A DNA stretch of 62,124 nucleotides from Scleroderma bovista (GCA_037178675.1 JAYMGJ010000562.1:1-62124), one strand, 5' to 3'; positions 1-11,612 are shown, counted from the stretch's first letter. The notes: generated by a model not told the origin, from the sequence alone. Program-made: numbers and translations.

Positions 1-605
1 TGCCCAAATAGGCAATATAGGAAATGAGCTCTCCGCACGAAATGTAGCCTAGTTGATATGTTGTGAGCACAGCCTTCCATGGCCATATATAGAACATGTC
101 TATTTTATATTATTTGAAGATGACTGCATGGTCTTACCATACACCTACTATGAAAGTACCTGTATTTCAGATCCTTCTGTCTGTTGATCATGTTGAAAAT
201 GTACTTTCCTATTCCACCATGCACCATACTATGCAAGCTGATAGTCATTGCCTCTGCAAGAGTGATCTACCCCAGGAACTACAATATTTATGTACAGTTA
301 TTGGTCAATACAAACTTTGCAGTCTTGTCTAACACTGTATCATAGGGGGAGAAATTGATAATGGCCATATAATTATCTTTTCACAAATTGCATTATGTCA
401 GTCATGCTGAATTGGACAGCTGTTGGTAACTTAATGACATGGATCATATAATGTCAATTAATTATTTTTTCATGAGTTGCATTATGTCAGTCATGCTGAA
501 TTAGATAGCTGTTGGTAACTTAATGACAAGATCATATATCAGTATGTCATGAGGCTGAATATATGATATATATGATCAAGTTATTTGTTTTGTAATCATA
601 GCTTA
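1..605. other. AT-rich stretch without a recognisable gene
   Basis: No reading frame here resembles a known protein and no spliced gene could be built. The only structure seen is the 89-bp direct repeat listed separately. It may be the flank of a gene outside the window or decayed repeat DNA. Confidence 0.5.
373..537. repeat. Two-copy imperfect direct repeat, 89-bp period
   Basis: Bases 373-449 recur at 462-537 with a few substitutions. The shared core contains GCATTATGTCAGTCATGCTG and a conserved GTTGGTAACTTAATGACA. It looks like a local tandem duplication with a short linker. No terminal inverted repeats were seen. Confidence 0.7.
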
Positions 606-746
606 TCATGGATCGACAGTCCCCGTGATGGTGGTGCCCAACTCAGTCAACGTATTGATTTCTTCGATGTCTGCAATATCTTCGACGTCGGAGACCTCAT
701 CGCTGACCTGATAGCCTTCCTGTAGATCGCTAGGGGTGTGGGCCAT
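606..746 (-). CDS. Small acidic open frame, unknown
   Basis: An ATG-initiated frame of 46 residues, rich in Asp and Glu (it contains VSDVEDIADIEEIN), ends in TGA at 606-608. The composition is protein-like and unlike the surrounding AT-rich DNA, so it may be a genuine short gene or one exon of a decayed gene. No splice partners and no family were recognised. Confidence 0.2.
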   Translation of the reverse strand: MAHTPSDLQEGYQVSDEVSDVEDIADIEEINTLTELGTTITGTVDP

Positions 747-1817
747 GACGATGCTAAGTATGGGGGCTCATGCTCACTGAATGGCATACTATCACTTGAC
801 CGGTGTTGCAAAATGACACGGAGATGCAAAACACTAACTACAACACGCAACACTTCAATCCAAGCCAAGTAGTCGTACATAGAGCATGTTATACTATATA
901 TCAAGAGGATTATATCCTTTTTTTTCAATAAAATACGTCTGTACACGAGCAGGACACCATTTACTGCTCTAAAGGGGCTATTTTCAGAACAACTCGTCAG
1001 GGCTGAAATCAAATCACACCAGATAAACATACAAAGCTGAAATGAGATTCTTCATATACTTCCCTACTTCCTACAAAATTTTTGGACGCAGTCAAGAGGA
1101 CATTTCAATTGCGATTGACATTGCAATGAAGTGATGCAAGAGCGTGACAATGTCAAGCGGAGTACTGGCGGAGTGACTCAGCAGCCACCACAGTGCGTAA
1201 AAGTGTCTTACATAAGTTGCTACCCTTCAGTGGTCGTTGCACGGCATTTGGTTATCAAAGCGTCGGAGTTATAAAGTTAGGTGTGACACTGGGTGACAGC
1301 TCTCCATTTGGCGGATGGGAACACTTGCAACTCTGCGTCATTTTGTGCGATAAACCGGCATCGTTCTGGCAGCCTCTACACCTCACATATTGCTTTAATT
1401 TCTATCTCAAGTTCCTTCATACATGGTCCCCTACCTGCCTATGTAATTTGTACAATACTTACTTATGTGGTTGTGTAGCTATGAGACATGGTGTTTTCAT
1501 TTTGCAAGACCGGTCAAGTGATAATACATATATGTAGAAATACAGTCACTGTGACCGTGACAATTGTTGATGGTTCACTAGTGCACTCCGTGTTCACATC
1601 ACACAGATCAGATCGCCTGCTTAAAATTTGGTGGTAGAGGTCGAGAGGAAGTTTCAAACTCTTCCTTCGAGTCTTCCGTCTGCCTGAACAAGCCACAATG
1701 ATATCATACATATTATGTAATCGGGGAGTCAGCATCAATCTTAGGTGACCACAGGGTCAGTCTCTACAAGTGACTAGCCGGAGAGAAGTCGTTCGTCGCT
1801 TTAATTCGCCAGAAACA
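747..1817. other. Intergenic region upstream of the DUF2461 gene
   Basis: Short frames on both strands lack conserved motifs and plausible exon joins. The last few hundred bases are probably the promoter and 5' leader of the gene starting at 1818. No TATA box or repeat stands out. Confidence 0.45.
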
Positions 1818-3480
1818 ATGCAGCCGTCACCTCCTGAATCGAAAGAAGCGCGTTCTGGGTACGAGAGCGACACATCCAGCGAGGAATCCTTACACAGTGA
1901 CAACCTTGACGAGGAATTTCACTCCACGAGTCTCGGGAAGCGTCGGCGCCTCCCAGGTCCTTCGACCCATACGAAACGAGGCAAAGTAACATCTCTCGAA
2001 AAGCAGGGGACCAAACGCAGAACTCGAGAAAAGAAGAAACGAAAAACGCAGGAGGGATCCGAAGAAGAGGCCAGTGACATTGATCTTAAAGATGGTCAAG
2101 AAGTTGTAGGAAAGGTCGTTCAAGCTCCCAAAACAGGATGGGGTGAGTTACAACTACTTTCTGTACTATTTCCATGTCACTAAGTTTCTATTTCCGGAGC
2201 TGCCAAGGGCCATATTTCACAGCACACCCTTGACTTTCTGAAGCAGCTGCGGGATCCAGCTTGCAACGACCGTGCATGGTGAGAAAATCAATTTGCTTCC
2301 TTCTCTAGATTAAAGCAATTATCTGTTGGCTAGGTTCAAGTTGCATGGTATAGTTTCCCGCTCCAAGGTGAACTAACATTGCTCATACATCGTGGAGAAC
2401 CCGTTTATAGGCGGTGCGAAGCAGAATTCAGAGAATTCATTCGAGCCTTTAGCGAAATGCTCGTCGGTGTGGATCCACAGATCCCTCCATTGCCTCCGAA
2501 GGACGTAGTCCATAGGATTTACCGCGATGTTGGTATTGAGGATCATCCAATTCCTCAGGTTTATAATGTATCGTGTAGATTCGTTTCAGCAATGACAAGA
2601 CGCCGTACAAGACAGGACTATCCGCAAGTTTTTCGAGATCTGGAAGAAAGGGGATATTTGCTTTCTGTAGGTTTCTGGTTTCTATTAACCATACCCTTCT
2701 GACTGTGATTGATACAGACCACGTGTATGTCTTTTTTTTTTACCTAACCGTCAGTACTACGTTTTCATTTGGGTCCAACTGGCAAAAAAATCAGATCAAG
2801 TGGGTATCTTATGCTTGATAGTTATATTGCATTCATTTGTAGCATAGTCAAACCTGGAGACGAAAGCGTGATTGCTGCGGGGGCTTGGTGTCCAGGGAAA
2901 AATGAATTGTCATCCATCAGGTTTGCTCTATTGTTCTGGTTCAACGGCTGCCACATTTTGTTTCTTGACAGGAACCACATTCTTCACTCTTCTGACCGTC
3001 TGCGTGAAATAATATCTCATCCAGATTTTGTTGCAAATTTTGGTGAGCCGCAGCCTCACCCGAAGGGAAAGCGTCAGAGTGTGTTTGGACACGAGGATGA
3101 ATTGAAAACAGCTCCAAAAGGTGTAAACAAAAGCCATGCGTAAGTGTAGGAGGGTGTGAAATCGATGAAACACACTCAACAAAAACAGGGACATCGATCT
3201 CTTGAAATGCCGGTCACTTGCGGTGTCACGCACGTAAGTCCTACCATACTGATTGTAGCATTGACCTTGACTACTTTCAGATTTAAGGATGAACAAGTCT
3301 TGGGATCCGACTTCACGGAGGAGCTTAAGAAGGTTGTACGAGTGCTTCGACCGTTCGTGCACTGGTGAGTGAACAGTCTCAAGGATACATCTCATTATGA
3401 TTTATCCACTGCTTTCGTGGTGCAGTCTAAATGATATGGTTACACTTCCTGTTGGTAATGGATCTACTGACGAAAGTTAG
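1818..3480 (+). CDS. DUF2461 (TIGR02453) family protein, 11 exons
   Basis: Exons: 1818-2142, 2200-2278, 2334-2347, 2398-2528, 2579-2666, 2718-2724, 2843-2920, 2972-3139, 3189-3233, 3281-3364, 3426-3480. They sum to 1,074 nt, or 357 aa, with all phases consistent. The first 110 residues are a basic and acidic low-complexity tail with nuclear-localisation-like KKKRK. The DUF2461 domain follows, with family landmarks HTLDFLKQL, HRIYRD, RFSNDKTPYKTGLSASFSR, KPGDESVIAAGAWCP, LKTAPKG and LRPFVHCLNDM. The family is conserved in bacteria and fungi but its biochemical role is unknown. The start is the first ATG in frame; the upstream in-frame GTG is not credible in a eukaryote. Exons 3 (14 nt) and 6 (7 nt) are micro-exons needed to keep the frame. 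Intron 6 (118 nt) is longer than the rest, so a different small exon there cannot be excluded. Confidence 0.85.
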
Positions 3481-4947
3481 GCGCCGGAGGAATAACAATT
3501 CTTCTTGCCTTTGGCAACGTTGTTACGTTTACATGTAATTACATAAACATAATTCTGCAAAGGGATGCTTCAAAGTTCAGGTACTGGTCAGAAACCTTGA
3601 GTCGCGGCGATTTATGACAATGGGTGTTTCCGTTAACTTTTGCATTCAAGCCAAGAGAAAGTGCACCAGTAATATTAGACGTTGTATTTTAACTTGAGGC
3701 GCTACGAACACAGTAGGCTTTCGCGTCCGGGTCTGGTTTTGGAGAGTGGTTTTCGCTCTCTTTCAACATCCAAAACATGATTCGATGACTACTAGTTCTC
3801 GTCCTCGCCATTTTTTCCACCACTTCAACATGACCACATCAACGAAAAGGCGTCTCATCTGTGTAAAGGTCTTTTACTTGGAGTCACTCACCACAATACT
3901 AGAGGTTGGATGGTCCAGAACTAGGGTCAGTAAGGTTTCAAGTGTGAAGTGATGGTCGATGGCGAAGATAAGCTAGCGTTTTGCGGTAAAGGTTCCTCGC
4001 TGCAACGCGCAAATCGCGATCATTTCAGAGCGCAAGGCTGCTACGTTATCATACTTATTTCTGTTTTCCTCTTCTTGCGAATTTCGCGTTCTCAACTGTG
4101 GAGCCTCGTAAAATATCCCAGCGGTAGCATCGAGTGATCTTGAAACTGTAGGCTGGAAAATACCTGTGTTGGGCGGTCAGTTTGATATAACTACTGCAAG
4201 ATGAGGAAGCGGGGGTGTAATGAGGATTGGTGATAGACTGATGGAAGGACAGTATTGATGGGATACTGCGGCGAGAACTGCGTAGACGAAGTTGGGGTGT
4301 CAGGGAGTCCCAGTGAAGGATAGCTGACATGCAGAAATGATTAATTGTGGTTGGGGGCTTGTAAGGATTCCATGATAAGTCAGCGGACATTTGTTCCGAT
4401 TACCAATTCCCGTTACTATACTCTACCGTTACTGGACTAACTCTAGTCGCTCACTCGTACTTCTAGTCTCATCCTTAGTTCCTCTTCTCGCACTATTATC
4501 GTACTACTCTCGTTACCCGTACCTGGACCGCAGCGTATATAAGTCGATACCCTCTGTCGTCGCATATCAGTCTTTTCCTGAATATTAGTTACCTTCAGCC
4601 AGGTGATTATTTCAGCTTGAGAAGATTCTTGTGTGGCCGCGTTAGAGACTAGCTACCTCTATCGTCGTTACAGGGCTTGTGTTGACTGTTTGGAATTGGG
4701 AGTATAGGGGACGACGCGATGGGTGATTGGCAAAGGCTAAGGCGAAGAGAGATGTGAAGTACAGGAATTAGCGAAGCAGGAATATCTCAATGCAGTCAAA
4801 TGGGGCATCCAGAAAAGACGGAAGTCTGACGTGTCAACCTTTTCTCTGACATTGTCGGTAAGTTATTCTATAATATGCGAATGAACGAATTCGCCCCCTT
4901 TCTAAGGTCGATAATCCACTAAATTCCGACCCCCCACGTAGATTATA
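3481..4947. other. Convergent intergenic spacer, possible LTR remnant
   Basis: This 1.5-kb stretch lies between the 3' ends of the DUF2461 and ALG2 genes and no gene was supported. Bases about 4390-4600 are C/T-rich and CpG-containing, with a TATATAAG box near 4535, which resembles the U3 part of the LTRs farther right. The copies of GACATT at 4386-4391 and 4849-4854 could be chance. There is no TG...CA border, so an LTR call stays tentative. Confidence 0.35.
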
Positions 4948-6648
4948 TCACATGAATGAGACGGCAAGAACCAAACCAAGCACAAACGCAAGCACGAACC
5001 CAATTTCCTTCAGTGGTGCACATAGTACAGGACCCATTTCCACCGCTTCAACAAGCGATGCCTCCAACGCCCCCGCCATCGCTTCCATCCCGAATATGGA
5101 GCGTGCCCGATCCTGGGACCGACACCCCAGAGCACTCCTCTCCACCTCTGACAACCCACATATATCCTCCAGCGCATCTGCCCAAACAACTGGATCCGGC
5201 CTGCGCAGCCATCCCGTCCGCTTCGATGATGGACTGTCGATGATGCTTTCCGTTGGGCCCCCACTGTCACAAGCAAGAACAGGCAACCCGCAGAGCATGC
5301 CCTCTACCGGTCCGATTCCGAAATGTTCGTTTGTGGGTGTGTACAGCAGTGCAAGCGTCGAGCCAGCGCGGAGGAGTGCCGAGCGCTGGTCGGTTGTGAA
5401 GTTGAGGAGGAAGAGAACGTTTGGGTCGGCAGTTGTGTTTGCATCTGCGAACGAGGGAGCGCGAACGATGGACTGGGCAGGTGTGATCACGTTGAATGTA
5501 AGGTGGTATGTTCTCGTAAGGTCGACGAGACTGTTGAGCGTTCGGATGTTATCTTCGAGGCGGGGGTCGTAGCCGCCTATAACGAGGGTAAGTTGAACGC
5601 GTATAAACCATGGGTGCGCACGGACCAGCAAGAACAAGGCGCATGTTATGCGATACGTTGGGTCTATATCTGAGATGAGAGAATGCCTCGATAGCAAGTG
5701 CCGCGTTTTTCTTCATTTCGAAACGATTGAGGGAGATTAGAGTTGGTCGTGATCTTGGGCAGTGTTAGGATGAGTATCTGGCGACGAAAGAAGCTCCCTT
5801 ACGAAGATACCTGCACAATGTCAGGATCCATAGATTCCCATGAAGTCTTGTATGCTTCAATGTTTACGCCCGGATATACAACTTTGGGTGTCATCTTGAG
5901 CGAGGAGAAATTGACCATCGTCACACGCGCAGTAAACTTGGAGTTGGCAAGGATAACATCGGCTTGCCCTGCATGGAATCCATCAGCCCATTTCGATGGA
6001 ACAAAAAACAATTCAAAGTACCTGTCGTCACTTCCTCGAACCAGTCCATGGGATACCGATATATCCGCTTCAGCAAACCAACGTTCTTCCGCTGCATCTT
6101 CTCCTCCACATATACGCCATTCGCCAGCAGCTTGTCTGGGAAATGACAGTAGAAGACCACGCGTTTGCCGCCCAAAACCCGTAGGAAGGGTATGCATGTT
6201 GAGAGTTGGTCCACAAAGAAGACATCGTATTCTTCAGCACACGAACTCAGAAGAAACCTGGTCAAGTGCAGCTGTCGTGCATGTGCCAATAGGATGTGGA
6301 ACTTCCCCTTCCATGAGCGAGGAAACGGTGGGGGGATGTGGTGCACACGCAATGTGCCTGCCCATGTATCACAGCGATTAGCAGCCCGCATGAGCCCTCG
6401 AGTGAATGATGCGACTTGCCGTCCCGTGTCTCATCGAAACAGTGGTTCTTGTCGTGGTGAGACGTGTAGATATCGACTGTATGCCCGCGAGCCTGCAGTC
6501 CGAGAGCAGCATCCACTACGAGTCTTTCTGCTCCCCCTGGGTGAGATAGTTATGACGGGATTGTTGTGCAGTTAAATCATAGGACATACACACCAATTCC
6601 TAAGTCCGGATGGATAAAAGCAACTCTTAGCTTGAGCGTACTCGCCAT
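4948..6648 (-). CDS. ALG2: Alpha-1,3/1,6-mannosyltransferase ALG2
   Basis: ALG2 adds the second and third mannoses to the dolichol-linked glycan on the cytosolic face of the ER. Exons on the reverse strand: 6648-6594, 6536-6420, 6357-6022, 5968-5803, 5753-5626, 5576-4948. They give 1,431 nt (476 aa), the usual family length. The N-terminus has the GT4 signature HPDLGIGGAERL, then [15 protein letters not shown] and FYCHFPD. The C-terminal donor-binding region has [12 protein letters not shown] with the E-x7-E pair and CDSGGPTE. A hydrophobic C-terminal helix ([11 protein letters not shown]) fits membrane attachment. Intron 2 (6419-6358) starts with GC (GCAAGT) rather than GT; the downstream [11 protein letters not shown] only joins in frame with that border. 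The gene looks intact. It is convergent with the DUF2461 gene. Confidence 0.93.
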
Positions 6649-6884
6649 ATGACGTGGTCAAGAGTCAAGATAAGGTGGAATGTATGGCGACCAGACGGCC
6701 CTGGCATTCGCAGTAAAAGTGATCAACTTTAAAAGAAAGCTGGTCCATCAAATCTTTGATCTGCCTGGAGACTAGGGCAACAGTGCAACCCAGGTTCCAT
6801 TGTACTCTCAGTGCCGTGAAGGCGTGTGGTATAATAGCATCAGTAGAAAACAGATGGATTAACTGAGCCATGGTCCACCAAAAT

Positions 6885-7626
6885 TCAGTCATCCTCATGG
6901 ATTATGATTTCGCGTTCTAAGGCTATATGTGCCCCCTCCAGCGGTTCTTCGGGGCGACCCAGACAAGCACTTCCAGGTTCTTCGTCAACAAGTTGATCAT
7001 GTTCCCTAACCTCCTCATCCTCATCCTCGTCAATCTCACCCTCGTCAGGTTTCCTGAACATTAGCTCCGTCCCATTGACCACCCGCCGCTTTTTAAGAGG
7101 CACCCCGTCCCCTGCACTGACATCGCCGTCGTTGTTCTTGTCAGCAGATTTGACTTTTGCCCGGTCCTTCCGCTTCTGTCTCTTAGCCCGATTCTTCGCC
7201 GTCTTCGACTCCGCCTGTTCTGCAGCTTCCTTCCTCCTCCTCTCGAAGTCAGCCGTCTCGGCCTCCTGCGCATTGCTGCAATTCAAATACTTGGGGTTCA
7301 AAGTACGTTACGCACCGTACCTTTCTTGACAACTCCTCCATGATCTTCAGACGTTCATATTCTCGTCTCCGGCTCGCTTTGTAAACATGGAATTCTCCAC
7401 TTCCAGCACCTGCACTCGATCCTTGCACGTTCTTCATCATCTCTCGTGCGGGACGAACGGTTTTCTCCTTTGGGGGAGGAGGGATGTACGCTGGCTTACT
7501 AGGGTCTTTAAGAAGACGCTCCAGCTGAGATCGTTGGCGCTCTACTGCAGTAACTGCATGGCGGACTGTCGGGCCTGGTGCAGGCGATGCTGAGTGTGAC
7601 TTTGGGATGGGCGAGTCCGACGACAT
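6885..7626 (-). CDS. PRKRIP1: PRKR-interacting protein 1 homologue (DUF1168)
   Basis: Exons 7626-7316 and 7275-6885 give 702 nt (233 aa); the 40-nt intron is unusually short. The DUF1168 core is clear: LLKDPSKPAYIPPPPKE, then NVQGSSAGAGSGEFHVYK and RRREYERLKIME. A long basic helix (AKNRAKRQKRKDRAK) and an acidic tail follow. In animals the homologue is a double-stranded-RNA-binding nuclear protein seen in spliceosome structures, so a nuclear splicing role is inferred. An upstream in-frame ATG at 7659 exists, but its context is poor (T at -3) compared with 7626 (G at -3). Confidence 0.87.
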
Positions 7627-7961
7627 GGCTGGTGTGTATGATTCTGAAGATCCCCACATATATTGCCAAATAAAGCCAAATCTGTGTTAGGTTTTACCCA
7701 GTATTGACTCTTAGTAGTACTAGTAGTATGTAATACCGCTCTGGTGTATCGTTGTCTGCAGCAAACAATCTCAGGCTCTAGATGTAATTTTGCTCATGAG
7801 CCAAGGACATCCTCACACTCGAAGCATCGGATGGGAGGGAGCCTGGAAATGGTTACACTTTAACGGTGAAAATCATTGGGTGTATAATTTATCAGTGCGC
7901 TATAACACAGATGGCCCATACACATACACGAGCGGACAACAGAAACACGCTTACATTCAAT
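7627..7961. other. Spacer between PRKRIP1 and TAF12 genes
   Basis: The two genes run head to tail, so this 335-bp stretch holds the TAF12 3' end and the PRKRIP1 promoter. No conserved coding frame or repeat was found. Confidence 0.5.
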
Positions 7962-9333
7962 TTATAATAGCTTACCCTCCCGCTTGGCTTGCTGGACCTG
8001 TGCGAGTCGCTGACTCAGGAGTGTCATCAACGTCCCCTGCGCAGACTTTTTGGTCACTGTGGCAGGTGCGGGTGGTGCGACGGTTGATTGCGACAGCGAT
8101 ATACGCGTGTCATCCGACGCGAACCCTGGTATGCGGATGTTATGGCTGCGCTCTATGCGTACGTCCGTGAATCACTCTGAAGACAGAGAAAAAGAAGCAG
8201 GAAAGGCAAGGTAGAAATGGTGCTTACTGAGATGTAGTTGAAGGCCCTTGACTTCGAGCGTGTCTCCTCGCCTGTGCTTTGCAAGCCGGCAACCAAAATT
8301 GGTGACCGAATCGATGAACTCGTCCGCGATCTGCAGGAGTAACTGGTATGCTTTAGTCCCACAACCAGCCTTCGTTTAATGAGAGAGAAGGAAAGCGAGA
8401 CGTACTTCTTCGACTTCGGGTTCTATCCGGACGTTAGGGTCGACGCTGGATACAAGGTCCTGGATCGAGCGCCGCATGCTCTGGTTTCCTGGTCTATTCT
8501 TCCTTCGCGTCAGGTTATCATATCTACTGTTAATATTGTCTCCTCGGCCGATCTAGCAACTTGTGACGGCGTGCCTGTAGTTCGTAAGCACATACAAGCG
8601 ACAAAAATCGGTGTCTAGTTAGCTTGCGGAACAACACGCCAAACAGCGGTGAAGTAATCGCTCTAACCTGACATTCTCCCGCTTGCCATACCTCCCGTCA
8701 AAGTCGGTCTTCCCTGTTGTGATACGGGCCAAGGGGTGGGGCCTGGATTTGTTGTGTTGAGCGTCTGACTGATGGGATACCCGTCCCCCGTCGTCGACGC
8801 AGGGGACCCAGTTTTGAATGCAGACGTTGTACTCGCCAACACTGCCGTGGTTGTTGCCACGGCTTGTGTAGTCGACTATTGAAATGACATAACATGGTTG
8901 GACGTGGCTTTAGCGTCAAGACGCACCTTCGCTGGTGTCGTTGCGGTTGAGGACGTTGTCGACGCTACGGATACCGATGCCGCCGTACTTGATCCAGCTA
9001 CCGGGGTCTTGTATCTTTCGGCGTATTCTTTCAGCTAGAAGTAAATGTATTCAGTGGAACCATTCAGTGGAGTCCCTTTGCACGCACCTGTTGAATTTGT
9101 TGTGCATTTAACTTTCCCTGGCATGCGAGCTCCCCAAGCTGGCCCATATTCTGAGCGAGGAGTTGCGCAATGCGCTCGCCTGTGATGGGCTCCCCATTTG
9201 GTTCTTGAAGGCGTTTCCGAGCGCAGTGATGATGTTGGCTGGGGTAGAGGACGGTGGTTCCGGTGTAGTTGCTGCTGATGCTGTCGGTGTCGGGTGTCGG
9301 TGTACCAAATAGTTGTTGGTCGTTGGAGGCCAT
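7962..9333 (-). CDS. TAF12: TFIID/SAGA subunit TAF12, histone-fold protein
   Basis: TAF12 pairs with TAF4 (TFIID) or Ada1 (SAGA) through an H2B-like histone fold. Exons: 9333-9088, 9034-8927, 8875-8668, 8574-8528, 8480-8406, 8342-8228, 8152-7962. They sum to 990 nt (329 aa) with consistent phases. The N-terminal half is Ser/Thr/Pro-rich after an ITGERIAQLLAQNMGQL helix. The histone fold begins RRSIQDLVSSVDPNVRIEP and continues LLLQIADEFIDSVTNFGCRL and GDTLEVKGLQLHL, then RIPGF. The usual Glu after LHL is Lys here, a consequence of the exon 6/7 join. The exon 4 to 5 join (47-nt intron) is the least certain. It lies 120 bp behind NSA2 on the same strand. Confidence 0.9.
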
Positions 9334-9452
9334 GGTCAAGATCGACATAAGATTTCGCATTGGGACTTTGGTAGAACTCAAATTTACACTAAAACATGTG
9401 TAGCGATGCATGTACAGTATGCCAAGTCTTCGAAGACAAGCATAGCCAAAGC

Positions 9453-10514
9453 TCATACGACTGCGGTATGTAGATCAGACCTTCAAGTAGGGGACGAGTA
9501 GAAGTAAGAGACTTACGAAGCACAGCATTGATGCAACCATCGTTCTCTGGATTGTTGGTAATTTGGGCATACTTTCCAAAGACTACCTTGCCGCCCGTCG
9601 TAACCATACCCAGCTCAGATACGTTGACTTCTATCACTGTCCCTTTCGTTAGAACCCCCAACTGAGTGTACATCGGTGACTGAGGGTTTTTCTTGACACC
9701 TAAAATTTGTAGCTGGAAGGTCGCTCTCAGATCAGCTGTAAAACAGTAATTGAGGGTGGTTTGCGACGACGACGTAAAAGTAACTCACGGTGCGTCACAT
9801 TGGCTTTCTTATACCGCAAAGCCATCGGTCTAATGAATCGCTCCATCTTCACCGGTTTACGCGTGAACCCTTCGCCAACGAAAGTTGCTTTCGTTACCAT
9901 GCGTTTCCACGACTTGCTTTTCGCCTTCCCAGTCTTCACTACTTTAAACATCTCATCCTCTGCAATACCTCGCACTTTCGGTAGCGGTACCGAGTATTTG
10001 GCTGCCTTGTCTTTCCGTTTCTGTTTGATTGCAGATGACAGTGCTTTGGCATCCTTTTGTCCTTCACGATCGAGTAGGTAGGTAGGTAAAGCCGTATCAG
10101 GTGCAGCTGAAGAATCGGCTTGTTTGACATTTCGCTCATCGTGAGCTTTGAGAGATTTTTTGAGTTGAACCTTCTCTCGATGGCGCTTGGCGTGAAGGAT
10201 TTTGGCTTTCAGACCAAACGTCTTTTGGGCAATGGCAGACGATTTATGAACCGCACGAGCTTCCTTCTTCCGTCTGGGAAACTTCTGTTCAGGTTTACGA
10301 TCAGCATGTTACCATTAACGCCACGCACTTTCGTTCATAATAGTCTAGCCGTCTGCCGTGCCGTTTGATGTGTTCCTCGATATACTCGTTCTAAAATGTC
10401 GAGTTTAGGTCCCTACATTCATCACAAGCATGGTTCGATATTCACCTGCGGCTGAATGCAAGATGTTGAATGTCAGCGATTTGTCGATTCGTTGATATTT
10501 ATATGACTTGCCAT
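9453..10514 (-). CDS. NSA2: Ribosome biogenesis protein NSA2
   Basis: NSA2 is a nucleolar/nuclear factor of pre-60S particles needed for 27S pre-rRNA processing. Exons: 10514-10512, 10451-10446, 10390-10329, 10273-9789, 9735-9517, 9460-9453. The sum is 783 nt, 260 aa, matching the family length. The protein reads [20 protein letters not shown] at the start and [16 protein letters not shown] at the end, both diagnostic; [17 protein letters not shown] is in between. The first coding exon is only the ATG, the second is 6 nt (Pro-Gln) and the last coding exon is 8 nt. Intron 1 uses a GC-AG border (GCAAGT). The extreme conservation of both termini makes this unusual structure convincing. Confidence 0.93.
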
Positions 10515-10614
10515 GGTGAAGTATATAGACAAACGGTATTCGGGAATTTCCGAACCACCAAGACCACGACAATTCCGAAGTTACTGCGTAGCAGTGTTGC
10601 TCGAACTTACAACA
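10515..10614. promoter_or_regulatory. Short divergent promoter of NSA2 and YIP1
   Basis: Only 100 bp separate the two start codons, so both promoters and 5' leaders must share this stretch. No TATA-like element is obvious in the middle. The assignment rests on gene geometry alone. Confidence 0.5.
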
Positions 10615-11496
10615 ATGTGGCAGGACAGCGGCAGCCAGTACAGCGCACCACCGCTACAGTTTTACGCGCCTGGGCCGCACCAAGAGCAGTTTTATCCTGC
10701 GCAATCCAGTCTAGAAGGCACGGGAGGCTCCGTCACACCTTCGTTTGGAGGGAGTACAGGAGGCTGGTGGACTGCGTTCGGCACTGGTGGCTTCGACGGG
10801 GAACCACCCTTGCTGGAAGGTACGTCTCACAAAAATAATGCTTTCCTATCCATTTATTCGTGACGGCAGAACTTGGGATCAACTTCTCACATATACAAGC
10901 AAAGTCCATGACAGTATTGAACCCGCTACAACAAGTGGACGAACGAATAATGGATGATGCTGATCTTGCGGGGCCCTTGCTATTTTTCTTTTGCTTCGGC
11001 ATGCTTCTACTCTTGGTGAGTTTCATCCACTGTTGTACTGCGTGATACTCTGATCTTTGCAGTCGGGAAAGCCACAGTTTGGGTACATTTACGGCTTTGG
11101 CCTGCTTGGTTCCATTTCAATATACACCCTACTCAACCTTATGTCCGACAAGGCCATCGATGTCTATCGTGTAGTGTCTGTATTGGGATACTGTCTACTT
11201 CCCATGGTCGGAGTAGGTGCTGTTAGTGTTATTGTAACGCTCGAGTATGTCATTTTCTCTTTCGACCTAGGCTTGTCATAGTAATCCCCTTTTTCTTCAG
11301 TGGTCATCTCGGCTATATACTTTCCATCTTATCAATTTTGTGGTGTACATATGCAGCATCCGGTATTTTCGTGGCGGTATTGCGCATGTCCGACCAACGG
11401 TTGCTGGTTGCATACCCTGTTGCTTTACTCTATGGATGTTTTGCCCTTCTAAGCGTCTTCAATGTTGGGGCAGGGGGATCAGGAGCTAGCAGGTAG
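10615..11496 (+). CDS. YIP1: Golgi membrane protein YIP1 (YIPF5 family)
   Basis: Yip1 binds Rab/Ypt GTPases and acts in ER-to-Golgi vesicle traffic. Exons 10615-10819, 10870-11015, 11063-11244 and 11301-11496 give 729 nt (242 aa). The Gln/Pro/Gly-rich cytosolic N-terminus leads into the family signature ELGINFSHIQAKSMTVLNP and DDADLAGPLLFF. The Yip1 transmembrane block with GKPQFGYIYGFGLLG and YRVVSVLGYCLLPM follows. About five hydrophobic helices are seen. The gene appears intact. Confidence 0.92.
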
Positions 11497-11612
11497 AAAC
11501 AGTGACCTCGCACACATTATCTTCTGTAGACATGTTATAATGCTACATTGATATCTAAGCTTTCACAAATGCAGATAAGTAAAAAGACTCTTATGCAGTA
11601 CTGAGGAAGACA

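Noticed and set aside
647..1030. 127-codon reverse frame at the left edge
   Set aside because: Composition shows no protein-like signal and it overlaps the better small acidic frame in another phase.
4391..4588. 65-codon hydrophobic frame
   Set aside because: Pyrimidine-rich, LTR-like DNA with a TATA box gives spurious Leu/Ser/Tyr codons; no conservation recognised.
5743..6381. Forward open frames opposite ALG2, up to 212 codons
   Set aside because: Antisense shadows of conserved ALG2 exons.
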